Positions 35,828 to 44,541 are shown, numbered from the stretch's first letter. The stretch is 64,000 nucleotides of DNA from Flavobacteriaceae bacterium 3519-10 (GCA_000023725.1 CP001673.1:816342-880341); one strand, 5' to 3'. The notes: generated from the letters alone by a model not told the origin. Numbers and translations are program-made.

Positions 35828-37996
35828 ATGAAAAGAATTTTCCAATTGTGTTTCACTTTGGCATTTTTCTCTTTAGGGTTTTCGCAGGAATTGCGACCTA
35901 TTGCCGAAAAAGTAAAGCAATCACAGTCTGCAAACAAAACGTTTGTGAAATACAGTTTATTTACTGTAGATAAGTCTGCCCAGACGCAAGCTAAATATCA
36001 GGCGGCGGCTGAAGGCATCACGGTGATGCAGCTTAGCAAAACCGAAATTCAGCGAATCAGTGCTGAAAGACCGGAAGCGCTGGAAATGAGTTTTCCGTTC
36101 GAAGGAAAAGACATTACCGTGCAACTTGTAAAAAATAACTTCCTTACCCATGACTTTAAAGTTAGTACGGATAAAGGCGCTGTAAACTATGCGCCAGGTG
36201 CCTATTATCATGGTATCGTGAAAGGGGATAACGAATCTCTGGTAGCGATTAGCTTCTTCAAAGACGACGTGATGGGGGTTACTTCAATTAAAAATGTCGG
36301 AAACATCATCATCGGTAAAGCGAAGAACTCAGACGATTTCGTTTCTTATAACGACGTTAAACTCAAAGGCGATAATCCTTTTACGTGTGCTGCAGATGAA
36401 CTGATCGAGAACCAGAAAATGGCTGCTCCATCGTATGATCCTCAAACAATGACGGCTAAAAAGACCGATAACTGCGTAAGAATTTATTACGAAGCCGGTT
36501 TTGGACCTTACTCATTAAACGGATCAAGTGTACCGAACACTACAAACTGGGTTACCGGTATGCATAATAATGTTTCGACCTTGTACGCGAACGACGGAAT
36601 TACGGTTGCGCTTAGCGAGATCATGGTTTGGACGACGACAGATCCATATTCTGGGACGCCGTCTGCGATCCTGAACCAGTTCCGCAATACAAGAACCACA
36701 TTTAACGGTGATATCGCGCAGCTACTCAGAAATCCTGCAACTACGAGTATTGCATGGGTTAATGCACTTTGTACAACTTACAAATATTCGTACTCTGGGG
36801 TTACATTAAGCTATCAGCAGGTGCCAACTTATTCATGGAACATTGAAGCGATGACGCACGAAATTGGCCACAACTTAGGTTCGCCACACACGCATGCGTG
36901 CGCCTGGAACGGAAATGACACTGCAATCGACGGTTGTGGCCCTGCTTCAGGGAATGCCGAAGGCTGTGATGCACCGCTTCCTACCAACGGCGGAACAATT
37001 ATGAGTTACTGCCACCTTGTGCCGAGTGTGGGAATAAATTTCGCCCTTGGTTTTGGCCCTCAGCCAGGCGCATTGATCAGAAATACAGTAAACTCAAAAG
37101 GATGTCTGGGAACCGACTGTGTAACTTCGTGTGCGCTTACGATTTCTGGGATGAACATTACCAATGTTACAGGAACTTCGGCTACCGCAACTATCGTAGA
37201 TGCTACAGGAACCAGCTGGAAATACAGACTGTCTAAAATGGACGGTACTGTTGTAACTTCTGGCGTAACAACCAATAAAGTTCTTAATTTCTCAGGTCTT
37301 GAAGAAGGAACTTATTACACGATCGCCGTTGGAACCGAATGTTCAGGTCCACAGGCATATGCTTACGAGCAGCTTCTTCTTACCGATGCTGACTGGTGTG
37401 CAGGTGTGCCGTTCACAGATCCGGGCGGAGCAAACTCGAATTACGGCAATGTGCAGATTATTACAAAAACATTCTACCCAACAGCTAGCTGCGGCGGTAC
37501 TGACCCAAAACTTAAACTTGTTTTCACAGAATTTTCTACCGAACAGGGATTTGATTTTATGAATGTCTATAACGGCCCTTCAACAGGCTCGCCAAGATTC
37601 GCAGGCGGCACCCAAATAAGTGGAAGTACCATCCCGGGTCCGTTTACTTCTACTCACGCAACAGGCGCAATCACGGTTAGATTTATTTCTGATGCCGGCG
37701 AAACTGCAAGCGGCTGGCTTGCACATTTCGAACAGGCTGTGTTAGGTACCAGCGATACAGCGCTGAACAGTGCGGTAAACGTTGCTCAAACTGCCACAAA
37801 AGGCATCTTCGCAATTATGTCGAAAGACAAAGTGCTTTCTTATTCTGTTTTTGATGCTTCAGGTAAACTGATCATTAAATCAGGTAAACTGAATTCAGGA
37901 GATCAGCAGGTAAATCTTTCTGCTCAGCCACGCGGAACGTATGTAGTGAGTGTTACTACCGACAAAGAAACCATTACGAAGAAAGTGATCAGATAA
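35828..37996 (+). CDS. Secreted reprolysin-like metalloprotease with T9SS sorting domain
   Basis: About 722 residues from the ATG at 35828, which gives a proper signal peptide (MKRIFQLCFTLAFFSLGFSQ); an upstream start at 35777 adds 17 residues and is unlikely. A propeptide of about 190 residues precedes the catalytic domain. Its zinc motif is MTHEIGHNLGSPHTHAC (HExxHxxGxxH), and the Met-turn is TIMSYC. A fibronectin-like stretch, a CUB-like domain (TDPGGANSNYG to WLAHFEQ) and a C-terminal T9SS sorting domain ending TKKVIR follow. Secreted endopeptidase of the M12B type. Confidence 0.92.
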   Translation: MKRIFQLCFTLAFFSLGFSQELRPIAEKVKQSQSANKTFVKYSLFTVDKSAQTQAKYQAAAEGITVMQLSKTEIQRISAERPEALEMSFPFEGKDITVQLVKNNFLTHDFKVSTDKGAVNYAPGAYYHGIVKGDNESLVAISFFKDDVMGVTSIKNVGNIIIGKAKNSDDFVSYNDVKLKGDNPFTCAADELIENQKMAAPSYDPQTMTAKKTDNCVRIYYEAGFGPYSLNGSSVPNTTNWVTGMHNNVSTLYANDGITVALSEIMVWTTTDPYSGTPSAILNQFRNTRTTFNGDIAQLLRNPATTSIAWVNALCTTYKYSYSGVTLSYQQVPTYSWNIEAMTHEIGHNLGSPHTHACAWNGNDTAIDGCGPASGNAEGCDAPLPTNGGTIMSYCHLVPSVGINFALGFGPQPGALIRNTVNSKGCLGTDCVTSCALTISGMNITNVTGTSATATIVDATGTSWKYRLSKMDGTVVTSGVTTNKVLNFSGLEEGTYYTIAVGTECSGPQAYAYEQLLLTDADWCAGVPFTDPGGANSNYGNVQIITKTFYPTASCGGTDPKLKLVFTEFSTEQGFDFMNVYNGPSTGSPRFAGGTQISGSTIPGPFTSTHATGAITVRFISDAGETASGWLAHFEQAVLGTSDTALNSAVNVAQTATKGIFAIMSKDKVLSYSVFDASGKLIIKSGKLNSGDQQVNLSAQPRGTYVVSVTTDKETITKKVIR

Positions 37997-38015
37997 TCTC
38001 TTCTTCATCCTATAA

Positions 38016-38047
38016 AAAATAGCCGGTTCGTGTGAACCGGCTATTTT
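38016..38047. terminator. Bidirectional intrinsic terminator
   Basis: Perfect 14-bp stem (38016-38029 with 38034-38047, core AGCCGGTTC/GAACCGGCT) and a GTGT loop, with A-run and T-run on the two sides. It serves the protease gene and the convergent SAM hydrolase gene. Confidence 0.93.
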
Positions 38048-38095
38048 ATTTTAAATTTTTGATTGAATATCAACTTCCTCAAATCTACTTTCAGA

Positions 38096-38923
38096 TTATA
38101 AAAACTCAATATAGATGCTTTCGCCAACCTTTAAACCAAACAGGGTTTTTGCACCGTTCTGGCTGTTACCTTTATAGATAGTGAGTTCCAGCAGGCCGGC
38201 GTCATTAAAAATGGCCGCAGATTTACCGTGGTATTCATGCTCAGCGCTCCAGTCGGTTACAAATTCGGTGTATTGGTTATAAATTTTTGAAAGGGCCAGG
38301 TTTCTGAATTTTAGGATGAAATGTTCGAAGCCGACGCTGCACTTTTCGAAGAACTTGCGGTTGATATTAGAGACTGCATTCCCGAAATTATCGATGTACA
38401 TAATCTCACCAATGATCATCTTTTCATTTTCATTAAATACCGCGCGCTGAACCTGAAGCTCTTTCGGAGTTTTGAACTTTCTGCCAATCACTTCGGGTAG
38501 TCCGCCGTTTTGCAGATGCACGGCTGCGGGTGCAAAAATATCGGTAGAGGTAAATCTCACTTCATCATCAAACCTGTTGTTAAATGTTAATTCGTACACC
38601 GCATCGGGCTTGATATCAAAAAAAATCAGGCTTAAAAGTCCGTTGTCTGCGGCGATAAAGTAATGTCCGTCAGCTTCATACAGCACCGATTTTCGTGCTT
38701 TGGTGAAGAAACTGTCAACCGAGATGATATGAACAGTGCCTTTAGGAAAAAACGGATAGGCATTGCGCACAATATAGGCGGTTTGCAGAAGGTTATAGGC
38801 CTGGATCTCGTGAGAGATGTCTACGATGGTAGCGTTTTCGTTGAGACTCAGTATTTTACCTTTCACAGCGGGAACTCTGTGATCTACCAAACCGTAATCT
38901 GAAGTAAATGTGATAACTGACAT
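38096..38923 (-). CDS. SAM hydroxide adenosyltransferase (DUF62; SAM hydrolase)
   Basis: A 275-residue protein of the chlorinase/fluorinase-related family. The N-terminal VITFTSDYGLVDHRVPAVKG, then IVDISHEIQAYNLLQTAYIV, FFPKGTVHIISVD and FIAADNGLLSLIF, are typical of the hydrolase branch; the halide-binding loop of true fluorinases is not evident. The enzyme splits S-adenosylmethionine to adenosine and methionine with water. It is divergent from phoH. A TAAATTTG -7 element lies at 38951-38944 on its strand. Confidence 0.88.
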   Translation of the reverse strand: MSVITFTSDYGLVDHRVPAVKGKILSLNENATIVDISHEIQAYNLLQTAYIVRNAYPFFPKGTVHIISVDSFFTKARKSVLYEADGHYFIAADNGLLSLIFFDIKPDAVYELTFNNRFDDEVRFTSTDIFAPAAVHLQNGGLPEVIGRKFKTPKELQVQRAVFNENEKMIIGEIMYIDNFGNAVSNINRKFFEKCSVGFEHFILKFRNLALSKIYNQYTEFVTDWSAEHEYHGKSAAIFNDAGLLELTIYKGNSQNGAKTLFGLKVGESIYIEFL

Positions 38924-38943
38924 CTGAAGAATTATGAGAACGG

Positions 38944-38951
38944 CAAATTTA
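38944..38951 (-). promoter_or_regulatory. -7 element of the SAM hydrolase gene
   Basis: TAAATTTG on the minus strand, 20 nt before the ATG at 38923, a perfect TAnnTTTG match without a clear -33. Confidence 0.45.
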
Positions 38952-39055
38952 GCTCAAAAAAAATTTCTGTAAGCTACGGTTGGAAAAGTAAACGCCGTAT
39001 TTAAAATAAAATCAATAATTTTAATGCTACTAACGCACAAAAAAACAGCAAATAG

Positions 39056-40015
39056 ATGTTTGAACTGAATTATGAAATAACCGGCATTGATGCCAAGACA
39101 TTCTACGGAGTGAACAACCAGTACTTCAATGTACTGAAATCTACATTTCCCACCCTGAAAATCACAGGTCGCGATCACTTCGTGTTTGCCCAGGGAAACA
39201 ATGAAACCCTTGATGTTCTGAAACTTAAACTCGATGATATTGTAAGTTTTATATCTAAATATAACAGCATCACATTGAAAGATGTAGAAAATATCCTCAA
39301 CATTAAAGATGAAACCGAGAAACAGCTCGTCTTCGATCAGGATATTATCGTGAAAGGTGTCAACGGCAAAATTATTAAAGCCAAAACGACCAACCTCAAA
39401 ATTCTTGTGAAGGAATGCGAAAAAAAGGACATGGTTTTTGCCATTGGTCCGGCCGGAACCGGAAAAACGTATACAAGTGTCGCGCTTGCGGTACGTGCAC
39501 TTCGGGATAAGGAAGTAAAAAGAATAATTCTTACGAGGCCTGCAGTGGAGGCCGGCGAAAGCCTCGGTTTTTTACCGGGCGACCTGAAGGAAAAACTCGA
39601 TCCGTATCTGCAGCCTTTGTACGATGCGCTGCGTGATATGATTCCACATGAAAAGCTCGAAGGTTTTATTGAGAAGAAGGTGATTGAAGTAGCGCCACTG
39701 GCTTTTATGCGTGGCCGAACGCTGGATGAAGCCTTCGTAATTCTGGATGAAGCTCAGAATACAACCCATTCTCAAATGAAAATGTTTCTCACCAGAATGG
39801 GGATGAATGCCAAATTCATCATCACAGGCGATCCGAGCCAGGTCGATCTTCCGTTGAGACAGAAATCGGGATTGAAAGAAGGCATGCGAATTCTGAAAGA
39901 TGTGAAAGAAATCGGTTTCGTGCATCTCACCGAAGAAGATGTGGTGAGGCATCCTGTGGTAAGAAAAATCATCAATGCCTACGGAAAGGAAGAACAGCGG
40001 CAGCGTGAAGACTAG
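39056..40015 (+). CDS. PhoH-family ATPase
   Basis: A 319-residue protein with a short N-terminal domain and then the PhoH P-loop ATPase. Walker A is AIGPAGTGKTYTSVALAV near residue 130, followed by RPAVEAGESLGFLPGDLKEK, Walker B in AFVILDEAQNTT, and MFLTRMGMNAKFIITGDPSQ. The family has been linked to RNA metabolism and phosphate starvation; the exact role is uncertain. Monocistronic, with a putative DnaA box immediately after the stop codon. Confidence 0.93.
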   Translation: MFELNYEITGIDAKTFYGVNNQYFNVLKSTFPTLKITGRDHFVFAQGNNETLDVLKLKLDDIVSFISKYNSITLKDVENILNIKDETEKQLVFDQDIIVKGVNGKIIKAKTTNLKILVKECEKKDMVFAIGPAGTGKTYTSVALAVRALRDKEVKRIILTRPAVEAGESLGFLPGDLKEKLDPYLQPLYDALRDMIPHEKLEGFIEKKVIEVAPLAFMRGRTLDEAFVILDEAQNTTHSQMKMFLTRMGMNAKFIITGDPSQVDLPLRQKSGLKEGMRILKDVKEIGFVHLTEEDVVRHPVVRKIINAYGKEEQRQRED

Positions 40016-40115
40016 TTATCCACAAAATCAAATTTAACCAAAATCTAAAATTGACAATTGATATTCAGTATAATATCTTAGTTTTTAATTAAAATTGTTA
40101 ATAACTTGTGGATTA
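40016..40115. other. AT-rich segment flanked by inverted DnaA-box-like sequences
   Basis: TTATCCACA (40016-40024) is a perfect DnaA box. TGTGGATTA (40107-40115) is an opposing copy with one change. Between them lie about 80 bp of very AT-rich DNA. This could be part of a replication origin or a DnaA-controlled promoter; the second box overlaps the -33 element of the next gene. Confidence 0.4.
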
Positions 40116-40135
40116 CGAAAAAGTTTTTAAATTTG
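40106..40135 (+). promoter_or_regulatory. Promoter of the 40162 barrel gene
   Basis: TTG (40106-40108), 19 nt, TAAATTTG (40128-40135): textbook spacing and sequence. It also shows that the upstream in-frame start at 40108 is not used. Confidence 0.75.
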
Positions 40136-40161
40136 TTTTAACTAATTTAAAATCAATAACC

Positions 40162-40647
40162 ATGAAAAAATTAATTTTAGCAAGTGCATTTGCACTTCTT
40201 GGCATCACAAGTCTAAATGCCCAATCTAGCGGTTACCCTAAACTGGGTTTTCACTTAGGTCTTCCGGTAGGTGATGCCGGCGACTGGTACAGTTTTAATG
40301 TCGGCGTGGATGCGGCGTATCTTTGGACCGTTGCACCGAATTTCGACCTTGGTCTCGCAACTGGATATTCGCACTACCTTGTGAAATCAGATTATGACGA
40401 TGTGATTGATGGTGCGGGATTGATCCCGATTGCTGCTACCGCTAAATACACGGTTGCGCCTAATTTCTTCCTGGGTGCAGATTTAGGCTACGGTCTGTTT
40501 ACAAATGAAGGTGCAGATGGCGGTTTCTATTTCCAGCCAAAAATTGGGTACGAATCTGGAATGACCGAATTTTATCTGGCTTATAAAAGCGTAAGCAATA
40601 ATGGCTCTATCGGTTCAATAAATGTCGGAATCAACTTTAAACTCTAA
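40162..40647 (+). CDS. Small outer-membrane beta-barrel protein
   Basis: A 161-residue protein from the ATG at 40162, with signal peptide MKKLILASAFALLGITSLNA. Amphipathic strands include LGFHLGLPVGDAGDWYSFNV, FDLGLATGYSHYL, FFLGADLGYGLF and GSINVGINFKL. Length and pattern fit an eight-stranded OmpX/OmpA-like barrel. It heads a cluster of three barrel proteins and one surface protein between 40 and 43 kb. Confidence 0.8.
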   Translation: MKKLILASAFALLGITSLNAQSSGYPKLGFHLGLPVGDAGDWYSFNVGVDAAYLWTVAPNFDLGLATGYSHYLVKSDYDDVIDGAGLIPIAATAKYTVAPNFFLGADLGYGLFTNEGADGGFYFQPKIGYESGMTEFYLAYKSVSNNGSIGSINVGINFKL

Positions 40648-40675
40648 ATTTTTATTTCCCCATAATAATGAAAAG

Positions 40676-40700
40676 TCCCGCTAATTTAGCGGGATTTCTC
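40676..40700 (+). terminator. Hairpin terminator after the 40162 barrel gene
   Basis: TCCCGCTA (40676-40683) pairs with TAGCGGGA (40687-40694) around a 3-nt loop, followed by a short T-rich tail. Confidence 0.7.
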
Positions 40701-40738
40701 ATGATTTTTATCATCTAGCCTGCTGTATCAAAACGGTG

Positions 40739-40746
40739 TACTTTTG
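40739..40746 (+). promoter_or_regulatory. -7 element of the 40768 barrel gene
   Basis: TACTTTTG matches TAnnTTTG, 21 nt before the ATG. The -33 is weak. Confidence 0.5.
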
Positions 40747-40767
40747 CGGACTTAAAATTTAAATAAA

Positions 40768-41364
40768 ATGAAAAAGTTAATGCTAGTTGGTGCCGTTGCA
40801 CTTTTCGCTACGGCTAATGCACAAGAGTCTAATTCAACTGAAGGTTTCGCACAGGGAAGTACTTTCATTACAGGTGCTGTAGGTTACACTTCAGAGTCAT
40901 TTATGGATGAAACTGTAAGCGGGTTTACTATTTCTCCAAGTGTTGGTTATTTTGTTTCTCCAAACATTGCAGTAGGTGCCAAATTGGGTTACACCAATAC
41001 AAAAGAAGAAGAAGGTTCTTTCGAAGCTACTTCTGATATCTTTACTGCTGGTCTTTTCGGTAGATATTATTGGATGCCGCAATCTAAATTCTCCATCTTC
41101 GCAGAATTGGGTGCAGATTACAGAAACATTACTGCAGACAGCAATGTACCAAACTTTACCGAGTACAAAGCAAACGGTTTCGGTGTGCAGCTTGCTCCGG
41201 GTATGAACTATTTCTTAAACAGCAATTTCGCGCTTGAAGCTAAAACTGGTGTTCTTGGATACAGTTCAGACAAGCCAGATTACGATGGAGCTGAAGCTAC
41301 CGAAAACTTCAATATTGGTTTGAACTTAAATGATATCACTTTAGGATTGGTTTACAAATTCTAA
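40768..41364 (+). CDS. Outer-membrane beta-barrel protein
   Basis: A 198-residue protein with signal peptide MKKLMLVGAVALFATANAQ. Barrel strands such as TISPSVGYFVSPNIAVGAKL, FTAGLFGRYYWM, SIFAELGADYRNI and a C-terminal ITLGLVYKF (terminal Phe) are clear. The signal peptide closely resembles that of the 42504 gene (MKKLFLVGALALFSAVNAQ), suggesting a paralogous pair with related terminators. Ligand or role unknown. Confidence 0.85.
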   Translation: MKKLMLVGAVALFATANAQESNSTEGFAQGSTFITGAVGYTSESFMDETVSGFTISPSVGYFVSPNIAVGAKLGYTNTKEEEGSFEATSDIFTAGLFGRYYWMPQSKFSIFAELGADYRNITADSNVPNFTEYKANGFGVQLAPGMNYFLNSNFALEAKTGVLGYSSDKPDYDGAEATENFNIGLNLNDITLGLVYKF

Positions 41365-41384
41365 TTCATTCATTTATAATACTG

Positions 41385-41416
41385 AATCCCGGATCGCAAG
41401 ATCCGGGATTTTTTTT
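41385..41416 (+). terminator. Terminator, copy 1 of a repeated hairpin
   Basis: AATCCCGGATC (41385-41395), GCAA tetraloop, GATCCGGGATT (41400-41410), then eight T. Nearly the same hairpin recurs at 42304 and 43041. Confidence 0.92.
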
Positions 41417-41578
41417 GCTTTGTGTTAGTTATTGATTTATATGTATTATGCCGGAATATAATGCCTATTTATGAATAAAGAACGTGTAAAAGTGTAAAAT
41501 AGCATCTCTTTAGCCATTATTTAAGATTATTTTTCGTACTTTTAAAACACGTTACTTAATCTCAAACACATTTTGGTT

Positions 41579-42277
41579 ATGAAAAACAAATTTATCCTTC
41601 TCTTGTGTTTTGTTGGGGCGATTGTATCTGCCCAGGTTGGAATTAACACAACCAGCCCTAATGCAACACTCGACGTAAATGGAAATGTGATGGTACGCAC
41701 AGTGCCGCCAGCATCCGTTAGACCTTCGTATGATTTCATGGTTGTGAACCATGCAACACACGAAGTTCAGAAAATTTCAGGTAATCTGGTGGCTCCCAAT
41801 GTGAACACCACAATGGCTAAGGCTGATGCCACTTCAGGTGTTTCACTCATAAACAGCAGCCTTTTTGCGGGATGGCAGAAAATAGACTTTACCGGTCCCA
41901 TTGCAATTGATCCGGGTACCCATTTTAATTCTGCTACCGACCACTATATTGTTCCATCTTCGGGCGTGTACGTGGTGAATTATGAGTTCAGGTATGGTGA
42001 CGGCATTTCGCTGAGCGTGGCAAATTTCAGCGGTACTCCTAAAATCGGCATCCTTCGGCACACGAGTACCGGTTATAATGTGCTCGACCAAAAGAATTTC
42101 AGCAGTGCAGGCATTCCGATGGTGGTTAATATTCTGATCAGCGAATCCAGTATCAATTCCATTTACCGCTTAACGGCTGGCGATATGCTCTCTTTTGAAG
42201 TGGATGATGGCGGTCTCGCGCTTGGATTGCTGAGCAGCAGCAGAGCGTCGTTCTCAGTCTATAAAATTTCGGATTAA
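41579..42277 (+). CDS. Secreted surface protein with QVGINTTSP start and C1q/TNF-like tail
   Basis: A 232-residue protein from the ATG at 41579; a TTG two codons earlier is also in frame. Signal peptide KFILLLCFVGAIVSAQ, then VGINTTSPNATLDVNGNV, a motif very common at the mature N-terminus of flavobacterial surface proteins resembling phage tail-fibre heads. The C-terminal 130 residues (FSVYKISD at the end; DHYIVPSSGVYVVNYEFRYG inside) look like a jelly-roll C1q/TNF-type domain. A role in adhesion or surface display is plausible but unproven. Confidence 0.75.
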   Translation: MKNKFILLLCFVGAIVSAQVGINTTSPNATLDVNGNVMVRTVPPASVRPSYDFMVVNHATHEVQKISGNLVAPNVNTTMAKADATSGVSLINSSLFAGWQKIDFTGPIAIDPGTHFNSATDHYIVPSSGVYVVNYEFRYGDGISLSVANFSGTPKIGILRHTSTGYNVLDQKNFSSAGIPMVVNILISESSINSIYRLTAGDMLSFEVDDGGLALGLLSSSRASFSVYKISD

Positions 42278-42303
42278 TCTGAAAATGAAAAGCTACAAAA
42301 CAA

Positions 42304-42336
42304 AATCCCGAATCGCAAGATCCGGGATTTTTTTGG
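42304..42336 (+). terminator. Terminator, copy 2 of a repeated hairpin
   Basis: AATCCCGAATC, GCAA loop, GATCCGGGATT, then T-run. It has a single A-C mismatch in the stem that copy 3 shares exactly. Confidence 0.9.
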
Positions 42337-42403
42337 GATAGAGATACAAATGGAAACGCGCCAATTAAGACCGGCAATCTTCGACGTATTTAAAATAGTA
42401 TTC

Positions 42404-42432
42404 TAATTATTCACTTTACTAGTGAATAATTA
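42404..42432. promoter_or_regulatory. 12-bp inverted repeat upstream of the 42504 promoter
   Basis: TAATTATTCACT (42404-42415) and AGTGAATAATTA (42421-42432) are perfect inverted arms around TTACT. The centre is about 67 bp upstream of the expected transcription start. A regulator site is likely; no T-run follows, so it is not a terminator. Confidence 0.55.
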
Positions 42433-42447
42433 AATATGAGTCCTGGA

Positions 42448-42479
42448 TTTGTTAATAACTGTTAAAATGACTATTTTTG
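42448..42479 (+). promoter_or_regulatory. Promoter of the 42504 barrel gene
   Basis: TTTG (42448-42451), 20 nt, TATTTTTG (42472-42479), followed 25 nt later by the ATG. Confidence 0.75.
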
Positions 42480-42503
42480 TGACCTAAACAATTTAAAAAA
42501 ATA

Positions 42504-43019
42504 ATGAAAAAACTATTTTTGGTTGGTGCATTAGCACTTTTCTCCGCTGTAAATGCACAGCAAACAAAGTTTGGTATTAATGGCGGAATGTTGGCTGGTT
42601 TTGCAAATGCGAAAACACCTCTTGGCGATATGTCTGACAGCAGTGTCGGTTTTTATGCCGGATTTTTTGCAGAATTCAATGCAGGTAGTAACCTGAAAGT
42701 GCAGCCAGCTCTGAATTATTTAAATTTGGATGATGCAAGTGCGTTTCAGATTCCTGTGATGGTTAAGTATTATGTTTTACCGGCATTTAACCTTCAGGTT
42801 GGTCCTCAGTTTACGTTCGATTTAGAAGAAAATCCAATGCCTGATTACTATAATACATTAAATTTTGGTTTGGCATTAGGAACAGCCTACGACTTCTCTG
42901 AAAAATTATTTGCTGAAGCAAGATATTCTTTTCAGCTGAACAATCATCTTAAAAATGCGCCAAGCGGCACCTCAGTGCGGGCAAATTACTTAAATGTAGG
43001 TTTAGGATATAAATTCTAA
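42504..43019 (+). CDS. Outer-membrane beta-barrel protein
   Basis: A 171-residue protein with signal peptide MKKLFLVGALALFSAVNAQ and short barrel strands: KFGINGGMLAGFANAKT, VGFYAGFFAEFNAG, FNLQVGPQFTFDL, and LNVGLGYKF at the end. It resembles the PorT-type small barrels and is a likely paralogue of the 40768 gene. It has its own promoter and operator-like inverted repeat, so it may be regulated apart from its neighbours. Confidence 0.85.
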   Translation: MKKLFLVGALALFSAVNAQQTKFGINGGMLAGFANAKTPLGDMSDSSVGFYAGFFAEFNAGSNLKVQPALNYLNLDDASAFQIPVMVKYYVLPAFNLQVGPQFTFDLEENPMPDYYNTLNFGLALGTAYDFSEKLFAEARYSFQLNNHLKNAPSGTSVRANYLNVGLGYKF

Positions 43020-43040
43020 TCTTATGCAAGTCACAAACAA

Positions 43041-43074
43041 AATCCCGAATCGCAAGATCCGGGATTTTTTATTT
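43041..43074. terminator. Terminator, copy 3 of a repeated hairpin
   Basis: AATCCCGAATC (43041-43051), GCAA loop, GATCCGGGATT (43056-43066), then T-run. It is followed at once by the convergent ffh gene. Confidence 0.9.
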
Positions 43075-43090
43075 TGAGTACAATCCGAAT

Positions 43091-44458
43091 TTATTTTCCG
43101 AACGGGCTGCCACCCATTCCCGGAACTTTCGGCATTCCTTTGCTCATCATTTCCATCATCTGTTTTCCCTGAGGGCCCTGCATCATTTTCATCATTTTGC
43201 CCATCTGTTCAAACTGTTTCATCAGCGCATTCACATCTTCTATTTTGCGTCCCGCGCCGCGCGCAATGCGATTTTTACGCTGCGTATTAATAATCGAAGG
43301 TCTTCTTCTTTCATCCGGCGTCATCGAGTGGATGATCGCTTCAATATGTTTAAAGGCGTCATCCTGAATATCCACATCTTTAATGGCTTTTCCAACGCCC
43401 GGAATCATGCCCATCAAATCCTTCATGTTACCCATTTTCTTGATCTGATTGATTTGCTTTAAGAAGTCGTCGAAACCGAATTCGTTTTTGGCGATTTTCT
43501 TGTGAAGCTTTTTGGCTTCTTCCTCATCAAACTGCTCCTGAGCTCTTTCAACAAGCGAAACAACGTCACCCATTCCAAGAATTCGGTCGGCCATCCTTTC
43601 GGGATAGAAAACGTCAAGCGCTTCCATTTTTTCGCCGGTAGAGATAAATTTAATCGGTTTTTCAACAACGGAACGGATCGTTAAGGCAGCTCCACCACGC
43701 GTATCACCGTCTAATTTGGTAAGTACAACACCGTCGAAATTCAGTGCTTCATTAAAAGCTTTTGCCGTATTCACAGCATCCTGACCCGTCATCGAATCGA
43801 CCACGAACAGGGTTTCATTTGGCTTAATAAAATAATGAACCGATTTTATTTCGTTCATCATTTGCTCATCAATCGCAAGGCGGCCTGCGGTATCCACAAT
43901 TACAACATCGTGGTTGTTTTCTTTCGCAAACTTCACGGCGTTCTCCGCAATAGAGGAGGGATTTAAGGCGCCTTCTTCGGTATATACCGGAATTCCGGTT
44001 TGCTGTCCGAGTATTTTAAGCTGCTCAATCGCGGCCGGACGATAGACGTCGCATGCCACCAACAATGGTTTTTTGTTGCGTTTCTCCTTTAAATAATTGG
44101 CAAGTTTCCCCGAAAATGTGGTTTTACCCGATCCCTGTAGACCTGCAATAAGAATTACACTGGGTTTACCCGAAAGGTTGATACCTTCATGTGTTTTACC
44201 CATCAGATCTACCAGTTCGTCGTGAACAATCTTGGTCATAAGCTGACCCGGTGACAAGCTTGTGAGAACGTTTTGCCCTAAAGCTTTATCCTGAACTCTT
44301 TTGGTTAAATCTTTCGCAACTTTGTAGTTAACATCGGCATCCACCAGTGCACGGCGGATTTCCTTCACCGTTTCGGCAACGTTAATCTCAGTGATTTTTC
44401 CGCGGCCCGATATATTGTGGAGTGCTTTATCTAACTTATCCTGTAAACTGTTGAACAT
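43091..44458 (-). CDS. ffh: Signal recognition particle protein Ffh
   Basis: A 455-residue SRP GTPase. The N domain begins MFNSLQDKLDKALHNISGRG. The G domain carries LIAGLQGSGKTTFSGKLA (G1), DTAGRLAID (G3), TKLDGDTRGGAAL (G4) and STGEKMEALDVF. The C-terminal M domain is Met-rich (QMGKMMKMMQGPQGKQMMEM) and contains RRRPSIINTQRKNRIARGAG, the 4.5S RNA-binding region. It targets nascent membrane proteins to FtsY. Stands alone, divergent from the atp operon. Confidence 0.97.
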   Translation of the reverse strand: MFNSLQDKLDKALHNISGRGKITEINVAETVKEIRRALVDADVNYKVAKDLTKRVQDKALGQNVLTSLSPGQLMTKIVHDELVDLMGKTHEGINLSGKPSVILIAGLQGSGKTTFSGKLANYLKEKRNKKPLLVACDVYRPAAIEQLKILGQQTGIPVYTEEGALNPSSIAENAVKFAKENNHDVVIVDTAGRLAIDEQMMNEIKSVHYFIKPNETLFVVDSMTGQDAVNTAKAFNEALNFDGVVLTKLDGDTRGGAALTIRSVVEKPIKFISTGEKMEALDVFYPERMADRILGMGDVVSLVERAQEQFDEEEAKKLHKKIAKNEFGFDDFLKQINQIKKMGNMKDLMGMIPGVGKAIKDVDIQDDAFKHIEAIIHSMTPDERRRPSIINTQRKNRIARGAGRKIEDVNALMKQFEQMGKMMKMMQGPQGKQMMEMMSKGMPKVPGMGGSPFGK

Positions 44459-44541
44459 CGTTTTTTTATTTAAAGATTGGCAAAAATACGGAATTTAGCT
44501 GATATTTAAAATCTGAAATTTTAAAACCGGATGATAATCGT

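Noticed and set aside
38096-38923. Fluorinase or chlorinase activity for the DUF62 protein
   Set aside because: The halogenase-specific insertion loop is not apparent, and the sequence follows the common hydrolase branch.
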